Origin: Diospyros lotus
Lineage: Eukaryota > Streptophyta > Magnoliopsida > Ericales > Ebenaceae
Direction: 5' to 3'
Length of the DNA stretch: 64,000 nt
NCBI RefSeq assembly: GCF_014633365.1
Contig: NC_068348.1
Coordinates: 16,882,311-16,946,310, forward strand
Below, piece after piece: positions 21,595 through 32,790 of this stretch. The position numbers were made by a program, and so were the translations under genes. The notes beneath the pieces are model-generated. The model made no database searches and was not told the origin of the DNA. It worked only from the letters and a program-made list of their open reading frames with translations. Positions within the stretch are counted from its first letter, which is position 1; each line of letters begins with the position of its first letter.

Positions 21595-22520
21595 CCTTAA
21601 GCAGTTATGGAATCTTAGACTAAGCTATGTAAATGAGAGAAGGATTAATGAATTGACAAAAGAGGAATAATTGATCTAGTAGGTTTTAAACCAAGGTCAA
21701 CTTGTGAATCATGTCTTCTCGAGAAAATGGCCAAGTTACCCTTTATTGAAAAAAGGGGGAGAGCTAGTGAACTGTTAGGTTTAATCCATGCAAATGTATG
21801 TGGGCAATTCTCTATTATGGAAAAAGGTGGTTAAAACTCTTTCATAACCTTTACTAATGATTTTTCATGATATGGTTATGTGTACTTGATGAAGTGCAAG
21901 TCTAAAGCCTTTGAAAAGTTCAAAGAGTTTAAGTCTGAAGTAGATTATCAAACCAGAAAGAGTATTAAAATACTTGAATTGAATCGAGGTGGGGAATACT
22001 TGAGCATGGAATTCAATGACTAACTCAAGTCAAATGGCATAAAATCCTAGTTGTCTCTTCCTGTAAGTACACAATTGAATGATGTTTTTGAGAGAAGAAA
22101 TTGTACCCTGTTAGACGTGGTATGATCAATGATTGCCTTTGTTGATCTACCATTATCACTGTGGATTTATGCTTTGTCCACTGCCATTTATCCAATAAAT
22201 TTGTTGAGAGTATGCCATATGAGATGTGGTATGGGAAGCCACCCAGTCTTAAGCATGTTAAGATTTGGGGTTGTCCCATTTTCATTAAAAAGCTCAAAAT
22301 AGATAAGATAGAGTTTAGATCTAACAAAGGAATATTTGTAGGGTGTCCTCTTCATTGTAAGGGATACTACTTCAACTTTTCTAGTGATCAAAAAGTCTTG
22401 ATCAGCAGGGATACCATATTTCTGGAGAAAGAGTTACTTCATGAGGGTAACATAAAAAAGAAAGTAGAGCTAGAAGAAATGTCTTCTGAGTCCAAAATCA
22501 TGCCTAGTTAGGAGGCCAAT
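21595..22520 (+). pseudogene. Copia Y GAG-pre-integrase and integrase relic
   Basis: Starts with LWNLRLSYVNERRINELTK and CESCLLEKMAK, the zinc-binding pre-integrase region. His is lost in the usual RLGH motif, replaced by RLSY. The integrase core retains a region around ELNRGGEYLSMEFND (near 21980), but the catalytic Asp expected shortly before GGE is Asn in LNRGGEY. The C-terminal part MPYEMWYGKPPSLKHVKIWGC is well preserved. In-frame stops occur at several places. Confidence 0.82.
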
Positions 22521-22759
22521 CTAGAGCCAGTAGGTCCTAGTAATGTCATTCCACAAGAGGCTCATAGATCTAGTAGAGTATTTCCTCTTTCAGAACGATA
22601 TGGTTTTATCATGGAGGAGATACATGAAGTGTTTTTGTATGGAGATAATGATCAATCAGTTGATCCTACTAACTATATATGAAGAAGCGATGTTAGACAT
22701 TGATTCTAGAAATGACAAGAGGTTATTCAGTCAAAAATGAAATCTATGTATTCCAACGA

Positions 22760-23495
22760 AGTTTAAACTCTAATGGATCCACCTGAAAGAATTGTTCCTA
22801 TATGGTGTAAATGGATTTACATGAGTAAGATTGGTCCTAATGGGAAGGTGCAGACCTTCAAGGAACGATGGGTAGCAAAAGGGTATCGTCAAAAGCATGG
22901 TATTGACAATGAAGAGACATTTTTCCCAGTCGTTATGCTAAAATCCATCAGAATGATGCTGGCCATTATTGCATAATACAATTATGAGATATGGCAGATG
23001 GATGTCAAAACAACATTCATGAATGGTTATCTTGAGGAAAATATATTCATGGAACATCGTCGTGGTTTTAAGTCTTCTAATGCCAATCAAGTGTGCAAGC
23101 TTAAGAGTTCAATTTATGGTCTTAAACAAGCCTTAAGATCTTGGAACATCCGTTTTGATCATGAAATTAAAGAGTTTGGTTTTATTAGAAATTTAGATGA
23201 GCCTTTTATATACAAGAAAATTAATGGGAGCGCACGAGCTTTCCTAATCTTGTATGTGGATGACATCCTTCTTATAGGAAATGACATTGGCATGTTGATG
23301 TCAATAAAGCTATGGTTGTCTAATAAATTCTCCATGAAGGGTCTGGGAGATGTGACTTATATCTTGGGAATTCATGTCTATAGAGATAGAGCGAGAAGAT
23401 TATTAGGTATCTCTCGGAGTCTGTACATAGAAAAGATGCTAAAGAGATTTAGCATAGAGAATTCCAAGAAAAGTTTCTTACCTCTCAAGTATTGA
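22760..23495 (+). pseudogene. Copia Y reverse transcriptase
   Basis: The best preserved coding region here. It shows KGYRQKHGIDNEETFFPVV, WQMDVKTTFMNGYLEENIFM, KLKSSIYGLKQALRSW and the catalytic LYVDDILLIGND (YVDD intact), then YILGIHVYRDR. It would copy the element RNA into DNA. One stop (near 22977) and a frame break before 22998 disable it. The upstream linker between integrase and RT is degraded. Confidence 0.9.
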
Positions 23496-23546
23496 ATTCA
23501 TCTCCCTAAAAGGATTTCTCCCAAGACACTCGAACATAGACAACAC

Positions 23547-24088
23547 ATGGAAAAGATTCCCTGTGCCTCGATAATTGGGAGTCTCATGTATGATATGCTA
23601 TGTACTAGACCTGATATCGCATATGTTGTAAGTGTCACAAGCAGATATCAGTTCCATCCATGTTTGGAACACTGGACTACAGTAAAGTGTATCCTTAAGT
23701 ACTTGAGAAAGACTAATTATTTGTTACTAGTTTATGGAGAGGGTGATCTTCGTGTTGAAGTGTTCACCAACTCATATTTCCAATCTGACGGGGATGATAG
23801 AAAGTCTACATCTGGGCTTGTATTTGTCTATAATGGAGAGGCTGTTAGCTGAAAGAATTCCAAGCAAGAAATAACTACAGACTCCACTACATAAGTCTAA
23901 TATATTGCTGCATATGATGCTGCAAAAGAGGCTATTTGGATGAAGAAGTTCCTTGTTAAACTGGAAGTGGTTCTGACCATTTAGTTGTCGATATCTTTAT
24001 ATTGTGACAACAATGGGGCTATTGCACCGGTTAGGGAACCCACGTCTCACAAAAAATCCAAACAAATAGAGCAGCGCTTCCATTTGAT
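23547..24088 (+). pseudogene. Copia Y RNase H relic, cut at its 3' end
   Basis: Contains IGSLMYDMLCTRPDIAYVVS and DRKSTSGLVFVYNGEAVS, then YCDNNGAIAPVREPTSHKKS and EQRFHLI, typical of copia RNase H. The domain stops near 24088, just before the C-terminal part of the polyprotein. From there the frame continues straight into the gag of another copia family (Z), leaving no 3' LTR of Y. Confidence 0.87.
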
Positions 24089-24877
24089 TCTAAGAACCCT
24101 TCTAAGGGTTCGGGACCCTAAGGTAAATGTTATAACTGAAACTAAAGACTCGGATATTCTATCTTTTGATAATTTGGTAGGTTCATTGATGACTCATGAA
24201 ATTATGATGAAAAGAGATATAGGAGAAGAGTAAAAAAAAAAATGAAAAATGTAGCTTTTAAAGTAGATAAAGATAAAGATGAAAATCCTGATAGTGAGAA
24301 TGAGGATATGACCTTATTAGCTAGAAATTTCAATAAATTTCTCGAAAGAAGTAGATTCAATCAAAAGAAAATTTTCAAGAAAGATAAAGATAATAAAGAG
24401 GATACCAGTAATGAAATTCAATGTTATGAGTGCAAGAAACCAGGCCATGTAAGGACCAATGTCTTTTCTTGGAGAAAGGATCAAAGAAAGGGAAAAAGAA
24501 AGCACTTGCTGCATGGAGTGATGAAGCAAGTGGCCAATTTATGTCTCATGGCCAAAGAAGAGGATGAGGTATTATCAAATCTTTCAAACTTGTTTATTTC
24601 AAAATTTACTCTAGAAGAACTATACAATACTTTTAATGAATTAGTAGAAGATTTTGAAAAGGTAATTTTAAAGAATAACACTTTTAAGAGGAAAGTTAGA
24701 TCACTAGAGGAAGAAATTGTAACATTGAAAAATGAAAAAGAAGCATTGAAAAATGACAAAAATATAATAAATGAGGAAAAAGAAGTACTTCATAAACAAA
24801 ACCTAGACTTAAAGGATTCATTAGAAAATTTAGTGGAATGGAAAAAGAAATTGGAAATGATCTTAGGCAATCAATGA
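24089..24877 (+). pseudogene. Copia Z (first copy) gag C-terminal part, fused to Y
   Basis: RDPKVNVITETKDSDILSFDNLVGSLMTHEI (two segments) is the end of the UBN2-type gag domain of SIRE/Tork-like copia elements; copia Q at 46700 has the same region. An acidic Lys/Glu-rich linker follows, then a knuckle reading CYECKKPGHVRTNV (last Cys of CCHC lost) and a strongly charged coiled-coil region (about 24600-24870), as usual in this group. The start is a recombination joint, so the 5' LTR and gag N-terminus of this copy are missing. Confidence 0.85.
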
Positions 24878-24899
24878 AACTTTAGAGAAAAATGAGGGA

Positions 24900-25600
24900 A
24901 AGGTTTTGATCCATTTCATTTTAAGAATAATAATAGCATTTTTGTTAAACCATCTCATCAAAAAGATACTCCTAGACGAACATATCCAAGAGGTAGTTAT
25001 TCAAGAAATAGAATTATATGTAACTATCGTGAAAGACATGGACATAATATTAAAAAATGCTTTATAACAATCCAACTAGATTTAAACAAATATGGGTACC
25101 AAAGGCTGAATTGAATGCTAACGAAATTGGACCCAAGAAGGTATGGGTACCAAAGGGAGCAACTTGATTATGTTTTTGATAGGTTGATATGGTGAGGAGC
25201 TTGTGGATTTTGGATAATGGATGCTCAAAACACATGATGAGAGATGAGCTTTTATTTAACTCCATCACCTATAAAAATGGAGGAAATGTTGTCTATGGAG
25301 ACAACTCCAAGGGTAAAATTCTTGGTACAGGTACTATTTTTTTCCCAAATGTATTACTTGAGAATGCATTCTTTATTGAAGGCCTAAAACCCAATTTGCT
25401 TAGTATAAGCCAATTGTGTGATAAAGGTTATAAAGTATGCTTTAATTCAAATGCATGTGAAGTTGTATGCTTGAAATCAAATGAATCTAAGTTAGTAAGA
25501 AATGTTTATATGGTATATTTAGATATTCCCTCATCAAACATTGAGAGTTGCCTAATTACTTCTATAACAACCGTTAATGGGTCTAGATTATTTGGTCATT
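24900..25600 (+). pseudogene. Copia Z (first copy) protease and linker relic
   Basis: After a degraded CCHC-like segment (NYRERHGHNIKKC near 25020) comes the protease: WILDNGCSKHMMRDELLF at about 25205. The active-site Ser of DSG is replaced by Asn (DNG). The domain continues with VVYGDNSKGKILGTGTI and GLKPNLLSISQLCDKGYKVCF. It runs to about 25596, where a sequence like the RLGH motif of the next domain appears, and is then cut by LTR G2. Confidence 0.85.
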
Positions 25601-26504
25601 ATTTTTGTATGTGTGGTATTTTGATATATTTTGTTATATCTTAATCAATGTGATAAAATGGAAATTTATGTGTGTTGAAAAGTTAAAGCAAAGGAAGAGA
25701 AAAATATGTGAAAAAGTCAAAGCATGAAGGTGTGTATGTATGTTGAAAAGTCAAGAAATGAGGATGTGGAATAATCTAAGCTAAGGAGTTGAAAAATCAA
25801 AGCATGGGAAATATATGAATTGGGTGTGGAAAAGTCAAAATTAAAGTGGGAAGATGGGAGGAAGTTTCTGGCTAGGTGTGTGTGTGTGCGTGCATATATA
25901 TATATATATATATTCATGGGTTTAAATAAAAGGAAAATGAAAGAAAAAGAAAAAGGAGGAGAGATGGTGAAAGTTGTGTGCAAGCCACTCCTCCCCCATA
26001 CTTCATCATCTTCCTTCTTCTTTCCTTCTTATCTTCTCCATATTTCTTTGCTCTTCCGATTCTTCCTGATTTTAGAGCTTCAAGAAGACTAGATTTGCAG
26101 ATTGAGGAGGGTTACTTCTTCTCTTTGGTCCAACTTTCCGATCTACGGCAAGTTCCTTTTGTTCTCCTTTTTTTTTCCATATACAAGTTCTCCTTCTTCT
26201 TTTCTTCCAACTGATGGTTCTTTCTTTTCAGTCCTTTGATCATGGGTTTTTCCACTTTTTTGTGGGATTTTGTTTGAACCCATTTTTTAGTTGAAATGGG
26301 TCTCTATCTTCTTGGTTATAAATCTTGTGGGTCTCTTTGTATTGTTAATGAACCTCTTTCAAAGTCTCAATAGGATTTTATTTCACTCTTCTTTTTCTTC
26401 AAGGAATTATGCATTATTTGATTAGGGTTAGAGCAATGCAAGATTTGGTGTTCTTGCATGCATTTTCCTTTCTTAGGTGTGGTCTTCATGCTGCTTCTCA
26501 GTAT

Positions 26505-26770
26505 CGGGTGATCGATAGTATATATAGAGGTTGTTGACCATTTTGGGGAAATGTGTCTAGTTGTCGATAATTGTGGCGAGACTATTGATCGTTTGGGTTC
26601 ATTGAGTGGATTGCGAGAAGAGGTGACTCAGTTAGTAGACAGATGGGGTAGAGCCAATCGACCATTATGGTGGTCTTACTTCTATTTATCAACCGATGCC
26701 CCTCACCTGTCGACTGTTTTGTGCATGGGACACTGGCGGTCAACGGTTAGCATTATAGCCATCGGCCATT
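26505..26770. repeat. Degenerate TCGAT/TCGAC motif cluster in G2
   Basis: Scattered GATCGATAG, TTGTCGATA, AATCGACCA, TGTCGACTG and GTCAACGG-like words at 20-45 bp intervals. It is weaker than the arrays of the other LTRs and, unlike most of them, lies downstream of the TATA-rich stretch. Confidence 0.45.
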
Positions 26771-27059
26771 TGCCTTGCTATCGCTTAATCCCTTTTGTTT
26801 TGTTTATGTTTGACCCCAGTTATCATATTAATTAATAATGGATTCATTTGCTGGTTCCTATTCATGTTGAAGATTATTCTCATACATAATGAAATGAATA
26901 CCCATATGGAGTAGAGATGGGAGAAACGTGCAAGCATTCATGATCTTATATGTGTGTATAAAATGGGTTTCATGTTTATGATATTGAGCTATTGTATCCA
27001 TGTGTGAGTAGAGGTAGGGAAATCTTTATGCATATGGTTACTTTGTTTATGGTTGTTTA

Positions 27060-27210
27060 AGGCCTTGGGTGGAGCTAAATCTTAAATGGGCCCCAAGGAC
27101 TGTGTTGGTCTTGGGTAGAGCTAAATCTTGAACGGGTCCCAAAGACCATATGGTGTATGTATGAGTGCATAGGCCTTGGGTGGAGCTAAGTTAAATGGGC
27201 CCCAAGAGCT
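27060..27210 (+). repeat. Short tandem repeat in G2
   Basis: Three copies of about 50 bp: GGCCTTGGGTGGAGCTAA followed by AAATGGGCCCCAAG. A related sequence (CAGTCCTTGGGGCCCATAT) occurs in reverse in G3 near 33380, so it is a family feature. Confidence 0.7.
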
Positions 27211-27767
27211 ATGCGAGTATGCATGCACCTATGCTTGTGTTTATATTCTCATATTCACAATGTGATTGTATGTGGATATATGCATGTATGTATTGCGATA
27301 TGATATGGTCTACAAATGTGGTAAGTGGTTCTCCCCTACAAATTTCTTGTTATTCATGTTGAGGGTTCATAATACTATGTATTTATTTCATTTTATACTT
27401 GCTAAGTTTTGTGGCTCACCCTTACTTTTGTGTCATTCTAGGTAAGGGGAAGACAGTAGTCAAGGGCGAGGGAAGTGGATCTTGATTCCGGTGGGGTAGT
27501 ATGTGTATAAAGATGTCCCAACCGAACGGTCCATGGGGATTTGTTTTGAGGGCGTGAATGAGAAGATTTATTTTGTATTTAAATTTTGTTGCCCTTTGTT
27601 TTGTGAACGTATGGGCGATTTAGCCTAAAGAGATTGTTAAATGAAATTTGATGTAATTATTTATTTTGGCTCTTCCTATTAGTGAGCAAAATTGGGAATG
27701 TTATCATTTTGAAATGTATCTATATCAATTTTATGGGGACCTCCTCTTAGATTCCTATGCTAGCGAG

Positions 27768-27826
27768 ATTTTTGAGAATGGTCCCTTATAGCTTCAATTT
27801 CTCAAAATTCTTGGTTATGGCATAAT
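27768..27826 (+). pseudogene. Copia Z (second piece), short segment before LTR X3
   Basis: A 50-60 bp coding remnant with LIASISQNSWLWH, the start of the GAG-pre-integrase domain. It is broken at 27826 by LTR X3. On the other side (35406) the frame resumes with NRLGHAS exactly once one ATAAT duplication is removed. The segment overlaps in homology with the end of the first piece (about 25545-25596), so the two may come from different copies of the family. Confidence 0.75.
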
Positions 27827-28285
27827 TGTTAGTGTTAGTTCCCTTAATTCTATATTTAGATAACATCTAGCAGATATATTATGGGACTAATGATGTAATC
27901 TTGCAAAATGAAAAAAATATGTTTTTCATATTTTAATGGCCATATCTTCATTCATAGCTCTCCAATTAATATATATGAATGAGTCCATAGATTTTCTAAT
28001 AAAGATCTTATTCTTAAGTGTTAAGAATATGTGACAAAGACCCTTATATTTAGGATTTCTTAAAGTGATTATCAGTCCTTAGATTTCTCAGAAAGAGAAT
28101 ATGAGTAATCGATTACGGACTAACATATGGGCTACTACTTTTGATTAGTATGAGATACTAACGATAAAAGATGGTGAGTCACATGCCATAGTCCATGAGA
28201 TGGATATAGTAGACATGTGGGTGGATATTAATTGAACATCTGCTGAATGTGACGCATGTGACATACCACATGGCTGAGAGGATTA

Positions 28286-29407
28286 GATGGTGTTCTCTTT
28301 GGGTTTCAGTTTTAAGTTTTTAGTTTTGAATTCATTTTAAGTTTTGTGTTTTGAGTATGTGTTTTGAGGTTTTTGAAAACGCATTCTTTCTATTATTCTG
28401 AAAAATTGTTTCTCAAAATAGAAAACTAGAAATGCGTTGTAATTTTGAAAAATTGTTTTTACAATATTTTATTCAATAAATTTGATTCAAAGTAAATTGT
28501 AAATATTTATTAATAAACTATAAATTTAATTCAAAGACTTTAAACTATAATACAAGAGATAACTAATAACAGAATAACAAAAAAATTTAACATCTTTTAA
28601 AATATCAGACTTTAAACATCTATTAATAAATGACTAAAATTACAAAATAACATAACATTAATTTATCATAGGTATAATCCAAAATCTTAAAAATATCTTT
28701 AAAAAATTAAATACAAAAAAATCATATTACATATTTAGTTTAATATTCAAATAAAATAAAATAAAACAAAACAAAGAAAATCAAATCACATAAGGGTTTG
28801 CGATGGGTGGCGGCGATATCGAATGGCGGGGGGTGGTGAAGTCGGAAGGTATGCAAGGGTTTGTGATAGGGGGCGGTCGACGGTAATGGCTGCGGTGGTG
28901 GTGGCAGAAGCAGTCGATGGCGATAGCGATGCCGGCCAGAAGAGAAGAGAGGAGAAAAGAGATCAGGGGGCGGTCGCCGGCGATGATGGCAATGGCGGTG
29001 GTGGTAGAGGCCAGAAGAGAAGAGAAGAGAAGAGAAAGGAGACTGGGGGTGGTCGACAGCTGTGGTTGCAATGGCAGTGGCAGAAGCGATTGACGGCGGC
29101 GACGGTGATGGCGATCGACGGCCAGAAGAGGAGAGGAGAAAAAGAAGAAGAAAGAATAGATGTGGGTCTCTGAAATAGGCCTGCACAATGGGTGGGTGGG
29201 TGGGGGAGGGGGGGACGCGTTTTCTGCATTTTGGTGTTTTGGGTGGGTTTTCACTGAAAACACCCAAAAGTTGTTTTGGGTTTCCTTTACAAAATTTTTC
29301 CTCATTTTCGAAAATGCATTTTTGAAAATAGCAAAGTGAACGTGTTTTCGATGTTTTAAAAAATTGAAAACTCAAAATGGGCCGAAAATAGCTAAGAGAA
29401 TAGGCCC
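28286..29407. mobile_element. PIF/Harbinger-like non-autonomous TIR element in X3
   Basis: An 1122 bp insertion flanked by TTA (28283-28285, 29408-29410). The right terminus read inward is GGGCCTATTCTCTTAGC; the left is GATGGTGTTCTCTTTGGG, a decayed partner. Inverted AT-rich and GAAAACGCATT-type subterminal sequence extends inward on both sides. TTA duplication and a GGGCC-type end suit PIF/Harbinger. X1 (near 485-505) is the empty site: its homologous sequence is continuous there. The interior carries a GC/GA-rich repeat at 28800-29170 instead of a transposase. Confidence 0.78.
28800..29170. repeat. GGCGGTGG / GGCCAGAAGAGAAGAGA repeat cargo in the TIR element
   Basis: About three copies of a unit near 100 bp: a GGCGGTGGTGGCAGAAGC-like part, then GATGGCGAT, GGCCAGAAGAGAAGAGAGG and a GGTCGAC-containing link. 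It is far more GC-rich than its surroundings. Open frames through it give only Pro/Ser/His-rich or Gly/Arg-rich low-complexity peptide, so no protein is claimed. Confidence 0.7.
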
Positions 29408-30083
29408 TTAATGATTTGTCACTGATTTCAATTGTGTTACTAGTCCTTAGACCGGAGACAACACAATTGTCTTGTATGTTGGTGTTAGAGATTTGCCATT
29501 GCTAAGAACCGCTCGTTTATCGCTATGGGGAAATGCACTATGTGGTCTCTCTACATTAATGTATGGGGGCAAATGATTGCTTATGGGATCCATTGACCTC
29601 TGATGTGAGGTGAACATCCTATGTCATCAGTGGTGATTTGTGATTGTCTAAATGCCTGGACAGGATGCACATGATTAGAAAGAAGCTTCTAATGTCAGAA
29701 GAGGTTCTAAAGTGTCATCTCAATCACACCATGCTAGATCTTAGCATAGCTATCGAGTTAGTGAGTTTGATTAGTCTATAGCTCTCACTCGATCAAGATG
29801 TTAATCGATGGAGGGATTATAGTACAAGGAATCGAAAGCCCAAATAGGTTTTCTTGAAGTATGACTTCATTACTAGTAGGATCATTTTGACATAATGCTA
29901 GTTGTCACTTAAGATCTTTCGGGGTACATTGAGGAGATCAGGAGATCCTCTTTGTAGATCAAAATGTTTGGTCGACATCAAAGTGTTTGACGTGTCCCGA
30001 TTGCTACTTAGTGGTGAACCTAGAAGGTCACACACATATCTGAGTGTAGTGGTTGATTTATGATATAATGTTGTAATTAAATG

Positions 30084-30245
30084 TTGATCGTTATTAAGAG
30101 TTAATGATGACACTGTTAAGAGTTAATAGAACAAATTTAATTAATCAGAGCAATTGTTAAGAGTTAACAGGCATGCCATTAAGAGTTAACGGGGGCCTTG
30201 ATTTCATTATGAGATAATAAAAGGGTTATTAAGAGTTAATGGAGG
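30084..30245. repeat. GTTAAGAGTTAAC array in X3
   Basis: Five copies of RTTAAGAGTTAAYGG, matching the array of X2 (15390-15560) in sequence, number and location. Confidence 0.8.
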
Positions 30246-32284
30246 ACCTTGATGCAATTTGTGAAAAATTAAACAAGGGAAAATAACCGGTCGACCGATC
30301 CTTGCTGATTGGTCCAATCTGGTTAACCATGTCCCAAAATCAATTGACCATTTTCTTGTAGGCAGGGTCACGTTCAACACGATCTCTTGTGATTTTTTGC
30401 AATGGATTTGGGAGACACATGGTTAAGGAGGATGACAGAAAGGACAACGTGTATCCATCATACCTCTCCACTCCTCAGGCTTATCCACTATCTCTTTCTC
30501 TCTCTCTCTCTTAGTCATTTGTTTGATTTGGAGGCTTTGAGAGGGTTTAAGGTTTCATACATAAAGGAAGAAAAAGAAGAACACCTTGAAGCTTGCTACT
30601 GCAATTGTTGCCCTAGCTCTCTCTTGGTTATTGCGTTTTCTTCTTCTTCTAGAGCCCTTGAACCCTCTTCTCTCATAGCTCCCACTGCTCCTTGATTTCT
30701 TGTTGCTATAGTAGCAATTCCAATCCAATAGTGTGACTATTTGTGTGGAACCGCTACCCAAATACCCCAAACAAGATGAAGAACCTGAGCAAGTGCCCCA
30801 GAGGAAAAAGAAAACAAAGGAGCATCACTCAATCCATCCAACATGCACCTTTATAACTATGCATACACCCGCATAACCAGTGCTGCATCACTTACCCTGC
30901 AAATCAGAAACACTTTTATTAAAATATGGGTGAGGAGTTTATACTCGCTAGTGCACGAGTGTACGTGTAGCAATTTTAATTTTACTAGAAGAGTCCAAGT
31001 CGGTTCACTAGGAGACTATTTATCGGCAAAAGAAACATTCTAGAACAATTAGATTGGTTAGAACATGTTGGAATGAATCAGATTCAGATTAGACAATGCT
31101 ATTGAACAGAGAAATTAACTAACAGATGCTAAGCAAATAAACAAAACTAACTAATATTGAGTATAAGAAATCTTGAGACAAAGCAATTCCAATGCCAAGT
31201 CAACTGATTCCCTAACAAATAGATAAGCAATAACAGAGCCTAATCTACTCGAGGTTCCATCATTAAAAGCATATTAGAATGATGATAATTCTGGATCTAG
31301 CAATCTCCATACATGATATGAGAGATTCTAAGTTGAGTAATTACCATAAACTGATATGTGATTAATAGGCGGAACACATTAATACAATCTGATCATTTGG
31401 GTTTCGGGTATAATAGCGGTTCCAGATATAGCAACCTCCATACATGATATGGAGACTCTAAGTTAGGCTCACGCTTTAATCCAAACCCAAAGATCTAATA
31501 AATGAACACTGCTCAAGCTAATTTCATGCTTTTGTCACACATTTGAAGTTCGGCTGACTTGGGTAATCAGTGGCATTAGACATTGTCTTTGCCTTGGGCC
31601 AAGTATGAGTTTAGCCACACATCTTCAAATGGAAACTAAAACAGAATATAAATGAAATTGCACACAATTTGAAAAGGCAAGAACGAAGAACACACTGTTT
31701 AACTGTAAATAGAGATGAACACAAAACTATCTATTGTGAGGAATCGTAATACAATAACTTCTATTTATCAGAGAACAAGAATAGAAATCTAAACTAAAAT
31801 CATGGAGCAAAATAACAAAACCAAGTATTAAAGCTTCTAAATACTACAAATGGAATGGCAGAAACGATGAACAAAATAACAATTTTAAAATGACAGAGTA
31901 GTGAAATAAGACTCAAAATGACAGAACATAAATGAAGAGCTACGAACAGAAATGAGCAGAACAACCAGACATAATATAAACTCTAATCTATTTCACTAGA
32001 AATGAAGAACGACATTATAGAGGAAGTAATAGACCAAAAAAAAATGAACACGACAATGGAAGTTTAAGATTCTAAAAATGGAAGGAAGAAGTAACAAGAA
32101 ATGAACCACAACAAAAGAAATAACATAAACAGGAAACAAAATAGAATGTAAAAGCTAACTAAAACTCTTTCTGGAAAGTATTTCTCTAAAAGATTTCTAT
32201 TCTAATGGTTGCTCCCCCTTGTTGAAGATGACGATGGATATTTTATGGAATCATCCTCAGGAATCGGCCCATGGTTGGATGAGA

Positions 32285-32292
32285 ATTTATAG
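32285..32292 (-). promoter_or_regulatory. TATA-like box of LTR H
   Basis: TATAAATT on the minus strand in the context AGCTATAAATTCTC. The motif array begins about 35 bp upstream on that strand. Confidence 0.5.
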
Positions 32293-32319
32293 CTTGTGCC
32301 ACCGCATTCATTTGCACAA

Positions 32320-32790
32320 GAATATCTGAAATGGTCTTAACACATCCAGATGTGTTGCTTGATATTTAGATGTTCTTGTTAATATCCGAATGAGTAGTGG
32401 TGCCATTAGATATGCTTACTTAGTTTTACTCTCTAACATTTGGATGTCTGTCTTCATATCCGAATGTGTGGCTAAGGATTTTTCTTGCTTCCAGATGCTA
32501 TAGTGATGCATTTGAATGGGTTACTTGGCTTCTCTTCTTGATTCTGCAGTTACCTTCTTTTGGCATTCAAATATGCCTCATAGCATTCAAATGAGAGCTT
32601 ACACATCCGAATGAGTGCTACCACATTTGAATGCTTGACTTGGGTTCTTCCTTAGATTCGGATGCTATAGTCTTATCATTTGAATGCAAATTGGCTGCCT
32701 TCTTCTTATTATACTATTCTCACCCGAATGTAATCCTTACCATCCGAATGTAATCCCTGGCATCCGAATGTTCTTTTCTTTTCATCAATT
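32320..32790. repeat. CATCCGAATG array in LTR H
   Basis: About 18 copies, many degenerate, of CATCCGAATG or CATTTGAATG, i.e. CATTCGGATG on the LTR sense strand, at 15-35 bp spacing. The core TTCGGAT is shared with G1 and G3. Confidence 0.8.

Larger units (their letters stand above)
25606..27767 (+). mobile_element. LTR G2 (gypsy-type), forward, probable solo LTR
   Basis: Flanked by ATTTT at 25601-25605 and 27768-27772. The AT-rich duplication and imperfect end (TG...AG) make the exact limits tentative. It contains a (GT)n(AT)n stretch (25878-25912) near a possible start region, and a CTTGGGTGGAGCTAAATC repeat (27060-27210) in three copies. The TACTTGCTAAGTTTTGTGGC block near 27400 followed by CATTCTAGGTAAGG is shared with G1 and G3. 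It separates two pieces of copia Z. Confidence 0.6.

Noticed and set aside
26551..26835. A 94-codon open frame in LTR G2
   Set aside because: No domain and located in an LTR with no coding role; length is within chance for this composition.
28740..29375. A 211-codon minus-strand open frame, Pro/Ser/His-rich
   Set aside because: It lies wholly inside the TIR element and its repeat. The peptide is low complexity and the opposite strand is equally open. No domain.
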